Source: Citrobacter freundii (lineage in GTDB: Bacteria; Pseudomonadota; Gammaproteobacteria; Enterobacterales; Enterobacteriaceae). Taken from it: a stretch of 64,000 bases of DNA. Positions 58,264 through 64,000 of this stretch are shown here, piece by piece. Made by a program: the position numbers and the translations under genes. Within the stretch, counting starts at the first letter, position 1; each line of letters opens with the position of its first letter. The DNA lies in NCBI RefSeq assembly GCF_029717145.1, contig NZ_CP099222.1, positions 372,001-436,000 of the forward strand, given 5' to 3'. The notes beneath the pieces are model-generated. The model searched no databases, was not told the origin of the DNA, and saw nothing but the letters and a program-made list of their open reading frames with translations.

Positions 58264-58489
58264 CCTCCAGAGGAATATCGCGATAGATAAATTTCACCAT
58301 CGCCCAGCACAGAACAATGAAAACCAGCGGGGTTAGCAAGCAGGCCATTTCGAACCAGTGTGGTAAGCCAGTAAAGCCCAGCGTGGAGTCTGGTAAGTAA
58401 GCGGCTACTAACCATGTAGCAAGATAGAAAAGGGTCAGCCACAGCGCCCAGCGCGCCTCTTTATGGGCCTGAACAAAACGAGCGTCCAT
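58247..58489 (-). CDS. yhdT: YhdT, DUF997 membrane protein
   Basis: An 80-residue protein with two TM helices (ALWLTLFYLATWLVAAYL; LVFIVLCWAMVKFIY). It always precedes panF and may help its assembly or stability; unproven. Translation is coupled to panF by overlap. Confidence 0.92.
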   Translation of the reverse strand: MDARFVQAHKEARWALWLTLFYLATWLVAAYLPDSTLGFTGLPHWFEMACLLTPLVFIVLCWAMVKFIYRDIPLEDDDAA

Positions 58490-58558
58490 TTTTTGTCCCT
58501 TGTGGATAAAGAAAGCGGGGATTGTACCTTATGGGACGTGCCGGAGGGGAGAAAAACA

Positions 58559-58581
58559 AAAGGCCGGAGGATCCGGCCTTT
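58559..58581 (-). terminator. accBC terminator
   Basis: AAGGCCGGA pairs with TCCGGCCTT across GGA; on the minus strand TTTTGTTTTTC follows. It separates accBC from yhdT-panF-prmA. Confidence 0.88.
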
Positions 58582-58596
58582 ACAGTTAATGCGTAC

Positions 58597-59946
58597 TTAC
58601 TTTTCCTGAAGTCCGAGTTTCTTCTCCAGGTAGTGGATATTGGAACCACCACGCTGGAAGTGCTCGTCATTCATGATGCGGATCTGCAGATCGACGTTGG
58701 TTTTGATCCCGTCGATGATCAGTTCCTGCAAGGCGTTTTTCATGCGGGCAATCGCCACGTCACGGTTTTCGCCATAACAAATAAGTTTGCCGATCATGGA
58801 GTCATAGTAAGGCGGTACGGTGTAACCCGCGTAAATATGAGACTCCCAGCGCACACCAAAGCCACCCGGCGCGTGGAAACGCGTGATTTTACCCGGGCTT
58901 GGCAGGAAGGTGTTCGGGTCTTCGGCGTTGATACGGCATTCTACCGCATGGCCTTTAACCACAACTTCATCCTGCGTAATGGACAGCGGCTGACCTGCAG
59001 CGATACGCAGCTGCTCTTTGATCAGATCAACGCCGGTGATCATTTCGGTAACTGGATGCTCTACCTGGATACGGGTGTTCATTTCAATGAAATAGAACTC
59101 GCCGTTTTCGAACAGGAACTCGAAAGTACCCGCTCCACGGTAGCCGATATCCACACAGGCTTTGGAGCAACGTTCGCCGATGTAACGACGCAGTTCCGGG
59201 GTAATGCCCGGTGCTGGTGCTTCTTCGACCACTTTCTGGTGACGGCGCTGCATGGAGCAGTCACGTTCTGCCAGATAGATTGCGTTACCCTGACCGTCAG
59301 CCAACACCTGAATTTCGATGTGGCGTGGGTTCTCCAGGTACTTTTCCATGTAAACCATGTCATTATTGAAAGCGGCTTTCGCTTCAGCTTTGGTCATGGA
59401 AATGGATTGAGCCAGTTCAGCATCGCCGCGTACAACACGCATACCGCGACCGCCGCCACCGCCGGAGGCTTTGATGATGACCGGATAGCCGATGCGCTTG
59501 GCATGGGCGCGGTTTGCGTCCATATCGTCGCCCAGTGGGCCGTCAGAACCTGGAACGGTCGGTACGCCTGCTTTCTTCATGGCAGTAATTGCAGACACTT
59601 TGTCGCCCATCAGGCGGATGGTGTCGGCTTTCGGGCCGATGAAGATAAAGCCAGAGCGTTCTACCTGCTCAGCAAAGTTGGCGTTTTCAGACAGGAAGCC
59701 GTAACCCGGGTGAATAGCGACCGCGCCAGTGATTTCAGCGGCGCTGATGATTGCCGGGATATTCAGATAGCTTTTAACAGACGGCGCCGGGCCAATACAG
59801 ACCGTTTCATCTGCCAGTAATACGTGTTTTAGATCGCGATCCGCGCTTGAGTGTACAGCGACGGTCTTGATGCCCAGTTCTTTACAGGCACGAAGAATAC
59901 GCAGGGCAATCTCGCCACGGTTGGCGATAACGATTTTATCCAACAT
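58597..59946 (-). CDS. accC: Biotin carboxylase, acetyl-CoA carboxylase subunit AccC
   Basis: A 449-residue ATP-grasp enzyme that carboxylates the biotin of AccB with bicarbonate and ATP. Motifs: [17 protein letters not shown], the Gly-rich ATP loop [10 protein letters not shown], and [14 protein letters not shown] near residues 288-301. The start at MLDKIV gives the family length; an upstream ATG lies in the 13 codons before it. It follows accB by 10 bases. Confidence 0.98.
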   Translation of the reverse strand: MLDKIVIANRGEIALRILRACKELGIKTVAVHSSADRDLKHVLLADETVCIGPAPSVKSYLNIPAIISAAEITGAVAIHPGYGFLSENANFAEQVERSGFIFIGPKADTIRLMGDKVSAITAMKKAGVPTVPGSDGPLGDDMDANRAHAKRIGYPVIIKASGGGGGRGMRVVRGDAELAQSISMTKAEAKAAFNNDMVYMEKYLENPRHIEIQVLADGQGNAIYLAERDCSMQRRHQKVVEEAPAPGITPELRRYIGERCSKACVDIGYRGAGTFEFLFENGEFYFIEMNTRIQVEHPVTEMITGVDLIKEQLRIAAGQPLSITQDEVVVKGHAVECRINAEDPNTFLPSPGKITRFHAPGGFGVRWESHIYAGYTVPPYYDSMIGKLICYGENRDVAIARMKNALQELIIDGIKTNVDLQIRIMNDEHFQRGGSNIHYLEKKLGLQEK

Positions 59947-59956
59947 GTTCGCCTCG

Positions 59957-60427
59957 TTACTCGATGACGACCAGCGGCTCGTCAAATTCTACCGGTTGAC
60001 CACTTTCTACCAGAATCGCTTTTACCACGCCGGATTTATCGGCTTCGATCTGGTTCATCATTTTCATGGCTTCAACGATGCAAAGGGTATCGCCCGCATT
60101 CACTTTCTGGCCCACTTCGATAAACGGTTTAGCGTCAGGGCCCGGGGTGCGGTAGAAAGTACCAACCATCGGGGAACGTACGATGTGACCACTGATTTCC
60201 GCTGCAGCAGGGGCTTCCATGCTTGGCGCTGCAGCTTGCGCGACAGCGTTATACGGAGCAGGTTGTTGCATCATTGGTGCAGCATAAGCCTGTTGCATCA
60301 TCGGGAAACCTGCATTTGGCGCTGCGCGGCTGATGCGTACAGACTCTTCGCCTTCAGAAATTTCCAGTTCGGAGATGCCTGATTCTTCAACCAGCTCGAT
60401 CAGTTTTTTAATCTTACGAATATCCAT
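59957..60427 (-). CDS. accB: Biotin carboxyl carrier protein AccB
   Basis: A 156-residue carrier of acetyl-CoA carboxylase. N-terminal dimer helix ([20 protein letters not shown]), a Pro/Ala-rich linker (about 40-80), then the biotinyl domain with [18 protein letters not shown]; Lys122 in AMKM carries biotin. AccB also represses its own operon in E. coli. Confidence 0.98.
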   Translation of the reverse strand: MDIRKIKKLIELVEESGISELEISEGEESVRISRAAPNAGFPMMQQAYAAPMMQQPAPYNAVAQAAAPSMEAPAAAEISGHIVRSPMVGTFYRTPGPDAKPFIEVGQKVNAGDTLCIVEAMKMMNQIEADKSGVVKAILVESGQPVEFDEPLVVIE

Positions 60428-60819
60428 GAGTGGGTTCCGTACTCTTTGTTTAGTGAAATTGTGACAGGCGTTTTATCGCCGTCTGTATAGCATTTGAATA
60501 ACTGTTGGTGACAAGATGTCACCCCTCTCTGGCGTTGCACTGCGTGCTGCAGCCATTAAACGAGATATCAAAACTTACCAGTCATTGTGTGGCTATCTTC
60601 TGCCATTTTCGGGTAAAAGACAAAATATACCTTCAATACCCGATTGTCACCCTTTCCGCGCTGTAAAAACGCCTCCAGGGAAAGCAAGGTCGCACATTAT
60701 AACCATTTCGTAGCAATTGGCAGCTAAATACTGGTCTTATCAGGGAAGATAATCAACCGCCTGCATGTAAAGAACGTGGGTTCGTCTGTATTTTGCAACG
60801 CACTGCACATATCCCGAAA
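60428..60819 (-). promoter_or_regulatory. accBC promoter and long leader
   Basis: Minus-strand TATAAT (60701-60696) lies about 270 bases before accB; the -35 (AGCTGC/GCTGCC region near 60719-60725) is poor. A long accB leader is known in E. coli and is a target of growth-rate control. The leader has no open frame I trust. 60726-60819 separates it from msrQ, and no terminator is evident there. Confidence 0.7.
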
Positions 60820-61419
60820 CTACCGCCACCACTGGCGGAACTTCTTATAACGGCAGGCTAAAAGCACGACGGCGAGCGCGGCGTAAATGATTGGTTGCGG
60901 GGATAAAATCTTCACCGACCACAGGTAATGCACGGGGGCCAGGATCGCCACAAGATAGACGAAGTTGTGTAAAAGTTGCCAGCGTTTTCCCAGTTTCCGC
61001 TGCGCAGCCTGGGTGGAGGTGAGTGTGAGGGCAAATAACAAAGTCCAACTGATGATTCCCAGCATCAGATAAGGCCGTGTCGTTAGCTCTCGACCCAACA
61101 GACTCAGGTTGTTAATGCCCAGCTCCAGCAGCGCATAACTGGTTAAATGCAAGGTGGCCCAGGCAAAACACCAGAGTCCTAACAGGCGGCGAGTGCGTAT
61201 TAAGAGTGGCTGCTTAGCGTAGCGCGCCAGCGGCGAGACCAGCAAGGTTGCCAACAAGAATTTCAGAGCCGTCCTACCGGTAAAGTGTTGAATGTCCTTG
61301 ACCGGATCGGCGCTTAAGTCGCCATTATTAATGGCCCAAAAGAGCCAGACAAAAGATAAAAAGCCGGCAAGATGCAGGCAAACTTTCAGCCAGGTGATGT
61401 GTTTTGCCGTCAGACGCAC
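60820..61419 (-). CDS. msrQ: Heme-binding membrane subunit MsrQ
   Basis: A 199-residue inner-membrane b-type cytochrome with six TM helices ([23 protein letters not shown]-type segments; [15 protein letters not shown]). The His in the helices bind heme. It passes electrons from the quinone pool and flavins to MsrP. It starts right after the msrP stop, so the pair is coupled. Confidence 0.95.
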   Translation of the reverse strand: MRLTAKHITWLKVCLHLAGFLSFVWLFWAINNGDLSADPVKDIQHFTGRTALKFLLATLLVSPLARYAKQPLLIRTRRLLGLWCFAWATLHLTSYALLELGINNLSLLGRELTTRPYLMLGIISWTLLFALTLTSTQAAQRKLGKRWQLLHNFVYLVAILAPVHYLWSVKILSPQPIIYAALAVVLLACRYKKFRQWWR

Positions 61420-62421
61420 TTAAAAATTCTCCCTCAAGTTAAGGCCGTGATACAGCGAAGCGACCTCATCGGCATAGCCGTTAAACAGCAGCGTAGGTTG
61501 ACGCTGTACGTCGAGGATACCGCCTGCGCCAATAAAACGTTCTGTGGCTTGTGACCAGCGGGGGTGATCGACGCCGGGGTTAACATTGGCATAAAACCCA
61601 TATTCATTAGGCGCCGCCATATTCCAGGTGGTCGGCGGGCGATCGCGCGTCAGCTTAATGCTGACTATCGACTTAATTCCTTTAAAACCGTATTTCCACG
61701 GTACGGTTAATCGGATAGGGGCGCCATTCTGCGGGGGAAGCGCTTTGCCATAAACGCCCACGGTGAGCAGCGTGAGCGGGTGCATGGCTTCATCAAGGCG
61801 TAAACCTTCAACGTAGGGGTATTTCAGCCCTCCGCCAATAAAGCGATCTTTCTGCCCCGGCATATCATCCGGTGCGTAGAGCGTTTCGAACGCCACATAT
61901 TTCGCATTGCTGGTGGGTTCAACCAGTGCCAGCAGCTTATGTAAAGGAAAGCCAATCCACGGCACGACCATGGACCAGGCTTCTACACAGCGCATGCGAT
62001 AAATGCGTTCCTCCAGCGGGAAGCGGGTGGTCAACGCATCGTGATCGAGGGTTAATGGCTTTGCCACTTCGCCACTGATTTTCAGCGTCCACGGATCGGT
62101 TTTTAAACTGCCCGCGTTGGCCGCCGGGTCTGCTTTATCGAGACCGAACTCATAGAAGTTGTTGTAGCCGGTGACTTTATCTTCCGGCGTTAACGGCAAT
62201 GTATTTTGCCAGGCGGCAGGTTTCGTGAAATCAAGCGGTTTTCCGGCGGGTGCGGGCGGTCGGTCATTGCCTTTAAACCAACTTAGCAGATCGGCCTGGG
62301 CGTTGGGAGAGAGGGAAAGGGCTGTCGCACTGATGCCCAGCGCTTTCAATACCTGGCGACGTTGCAGCATAAAAACAGATTCTGCCGTTACGTCGGTTTC
62401 CGTCAGTTTTTTGGATTTCAT
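61420..62421 (-). CDS. msrP: Periplasmic methionine sulfoxide reductase MsrP
   Basis: A 333-residue molybdopterin enzyme that repairs oxidised methionine in envelope proteins. The twin-arginine signal is [18 protein letters not shown] (residues about 21-38). The Mo-ligating Cys lies in [10 protein letters not shown]. The start at MKSKKLT has GGAGG six bases upstream and fits the family length; another ATG lies five codons upstream within the hairpin. Confidence 0.95.
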   Translation of the reverse strand: MKSKKLTETDVTAESVFMLQRRQVLKALGISATALSLSPNAQADLLSWFKGNDRPPAPAGKPLDFTKPAAWQNTLPLTPEDKVTGYNNFYEFGLDKADPAANAGSLKTDPWTLKISGEVAKPLTLDHDALTTRFPLEERIYRMRCVEAWSMVVPWIGFPLHKLLALVEPTSNAKYVAFETLYAPDDMPGQKDRFIGGGLKYPYVEGLRLDEAMHPLTLLTVGVYGKALPPQNGAPIRLTVPWKYGFKGIKSIVSIKLTRDRPPTTWNMAAPNEYGFYANVNPGVDHPRWSQATERFIGAGGILDVQRQPTLLFNGYADEVASLYHGLNLRENF

Positions 62422-62426
62422 ATCAT

Positions 62427-62460
62427 CCTCCGTCATGCGTTTTGCTAAGCATGACGGAGG
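62427..62460 (-). promoter_or_regulatory. Perfect hairpin covering the msrP ribosome site
   Basis: CCTCCGTCATGC (62427-62438) and GCATGACGGAGG (62449-62460) form a perfect 12-base inverted repeat with a 10-base loop. In msrP mRNA the 3' arm ends with the GGAGG ribosome site and contains an alternative ATG, so the site is buried. No T run follows, so it is not a terminator. Confidence 0.8.
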
Positions 62461-62498
62461 CAAAGGCTTATCGCGAATTTATCACGAAAAATTGCAGA

Positions 62499-63473
62499 TT
62501 ATGCGATTTTCACCAGCATGCGGCCCTGCACCTGATTATTAATGATGGCGTCAGCAAGCTTCGGCGCGTCGGCGAGCGTAATTTCAGTTGCGGCCTGAGC
62601 GTAGAAAGATTCCGGCAGGTCAGTGACCAGACGTTGCCAGGCCTGAGCACGACGCGCTGCTGGCGTCATAACGGAATCAACACCTTGTAGGCGCACATTG
62701 CGCAAAATGAATGGCATCACCGTGGTGGGCAGTGCAAAACCACCTGCCAGACCACAGGCAGCAACGCAGCCACCATAGTTCATCTGCGCGAGGACTTTTG
62801 CCAGTACTTTGTCGCCAACGGTATCAATGGCGCCAGCCCACAGCTGTTTTTCCAGCGGGCGAGTTTCAGCAAATTCATCACGACCGAGGATTCGGTTGGC
62901 GCCCAGACTGCGCAGATAGTCGTGCGTGGTTTCGCGACCCGATACCGCTGCAACCTGATAGCCCAGCTTGTGCAGTAACGCAACGGCAGTGCTACCCACG
63001 CCGCCGCTGGCACCGGTGACAACAATCTCACCGTCTTGCGGGCGAATACCGGCATCTTCAAGCGCCATCACACACAGCATGGCGGTAAAACCGGCAGTGC
63101 CGATGATCATCGCGTTGCGGCTACTCAGTCCATTTGGTAGCGCAACCAGCCAGTCACCTTTTACACGAGCCCGTTCGGACAGTCCGCCCCAATGGTTTTC
63201 GCCCACGCCCCAACCGGTCAGCAACACCTCCTGACCAGCGTGAAAACGGGGATCTTCACTGTGGCGAACGGTACCGGCGAAATCGATACCAGGAATCATC
63301 GGAAAATTACGGATAATTTTTCCCTTGCCGGTGATGGCCAGGGCATCTTTATAGTTCAGGCTCGACCAGTGAACATCCACCGTCACATCGCCTTCCGGTA
63401 GCTGATTTTCGTCGAGGGGTTGAACGGATGCGAGGGTTTTACCGTCCTGCTGTTCTAAGATCAAAGCCTGCAT
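62499..63473 (-). CDS. acuI: Acrylyl-CoA reductase AcuI
   Basis: A 324-residue NADPH-dependent medium-chain reductase (YhdH family) that reduces acryloyl-CoA to propionyl-CoA and so prevents acrylate toxicity. The NADP-binding loop is GASGGVGSTAVALLHKLGYQ; no structural zinc Cys are present. It lies 77 bases before msrP and divergent from csrD. Confidence 0.95.
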   Translation of the reverse strand: MQALILEQQDGKTLASVQPLDENQLPEGDVTVDVHWSSLNYKDALAITGKGKIIRNFPMIPGIDFAGTVRHSEDPRFHAGQEVLLTGWGVGENHWGGLSERARVKGDWLVALPNGLSSRNAMIIGTAGFTAMLCVMALEDAGIRPQDGEIVVTGASGGVGSTAVALLHKLGYQVAAVSGRETTHDYLRSLGANRILGRDEFAETRPLEKQLWAGAIDTVGDKVLAKVLAQMNYGGCVAACGLAGGFALPTTVMPFILRNVRLQGVDSVMTPAARRAQAWQRLVTDLPESFYAQAATEITLADAPKLADAIINNQVQGRMLVKIA

Positions 63474-63698
63474 AACCTGTCCTCAATTCATATAGTGGAT
63501 TGGAAAATGAATGATGAAGACTATACTCGTTAATCAAAACATGATGCCGATTCTGCGCAATAAATTGCCAGATATATCTGATTTGGTAGTATGCCCACAC
63601 TATTTATGTAAATTGACGGATTTCGCGTTCATTTTTGCATTTTCGTGTCGCTTTTCCATTTTCATGCCTAATTCATAACTGTCGGAGTTAACACAAGG
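63474..63698. promoter_or_regulatory. acuI-csrD divergent intergenic region
   Basis: 225 bases of A/T-rich DNA between divergent starts; it must hold promoters for both genes. I cannot choose a single convincing hexamer pair. The csrD ribosome site is AAGG before ATG at 63699. Confidence 0.5.
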
Positions 63699-64000
63699 AT
63701 GCGATTAACGACGAAATTTTCAGCTTTTGTGACTTTGCTCACAGGGTTAACGATCTTCGTGACGCTGATCGGCTGCTCGCTGAGTTTCTACAATGCGATC
63801 CAATATAAGTTCACTAGTCGTGTCCAGGCCGTCGCGACGGCGATCGACACGCACCTGGTCTCTAAAGATTTTGTCACCTTAACGCCGCAAATAGACGAGC
63901 TGATGGTGTCGGTTGATATCGTTCGCGTTGAGCTGCTGCAGGGGGAAAGCAAGGTTTATAGCCATTCCCGCACCAGCAGTTATCGCCCGGCGGGAACAAA
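63699..64000 (+). CDS. csrD: CsrD, degenerate GGDEF/EAL regulator of CsrB decay (5' part)
   Basis: The first 100 codons are present; the gene runs off the window. MRLTTKFSAFVTLLTGLTIF starts a transmembrane segment (to about residue 35), then a periplasmic or sensor part (YNAIQYKF, IDTHLVSKDF). CsrD promotes RNase E cleavage of the CsrB and CsrC RNAs. The GGDEF and EAL domains lie beyond 64000. Confidence 0.93.
   Translation, partial: MRLTTKFSAFVTLLTGLTIFVTLIGCSLSFYNAIQYKFTSRVQAVATAIDTHLVSKDFVTLTPQIDELMVSVDIVRVELLQGESKVYSHSRTSSYRPAGT

Noticed and set aside
58522-59820. 432-codon open frame opposite accC
   Set aside because: accC on the other strand is a complete, conserved enzyme gene. The antisense frame has no recognisable domain or ribosome site; strong codon bias in core genes leaves such frames open.

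Overview
The window is chromosomal DNA from a gammaproteobacterium of the family Enterobacteriaceae, most likely a Citrobacter-like species. Gene order and protein sequences are close to Escherichia coli throughout the str, S10, spc and alpha ribosomal operons, the def-fmt-rsmB-trkA cluster and the rrnD locus. The gsp secretion cluster that E. coli K-12 carries between bfr and rpsJ is absent except for a short prepilin peptidase. msrPQ lies between acuI and accB, as in Salmonella and Citrobacter. I see no insertion sequence, prophage, integrase or CRISPR array. The species call is inference from memory and not a database result.

Layout. 1-4252: end of kefB, yheV, slyD, slyX, fkpA, then yheO-tusDCB (protein folding and tRNA 2-thiolation). 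4275-8834: str operon rpsL-rpsG-fusA-tufA. 8912-10175: iron storage pair bfd-bfr and the lone prepilin peptidase. 10352-24246: S10, spc and alpha operons (rpsJ to rplQ, with secY and rpoA), whose known autoregulatory leaders are recognisable. 24311-25391: yhdN, zntR, arfA. 25388-30153 (minus strand): mscL, trkA, rsmB, fmt, def. 30284-34606: dprA, smg, yrdD, tsaC, aroE, yrdB and convergent yrdA.

34760-40565: a complete rrnD-type rRNA operon (P1, P2, 16S, tRNA-Ile, tRNA-Ala, 23S, 5S, tRNA-Thr, second 5S, terminator). 40684-44941 (minus): a polar amino-acid ABC transporter yhdWXYZ behind a well-matched sigma-54 promoter. 45298-51141: lipoprotein yhdV, the RND efflux pair acrEF and divergent repressor acrS. 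51204-53778: yhdU, the orphan DNA methylase yhdJ and the dusB-fis operon.

54009-55774 is the most unusual part: two adjacent alpha-class carbonic anhydrase genes of which one has lost two of the three zinc-binding histidines, with an in-frame fragment of the prmA 3' end between them. 55913-64000: prmA, panF, yhdT, accC, accB, msrQ, msrP, acuI (all minus) and the start of csrD (plus).

Most of the window is housekeeping core. The points worth a second look are regulatory or evolutionary: the carbonic anhydrase and prmA-fragment mosaic, a perfect hairpin that buries the msrP ribosome binding site, a two-state RNA leader candidate in front of yheO, the sigma-54/NtrC-type promoter of yhdWXYZ, and a compensatory base-pair change between the two 5S genes.
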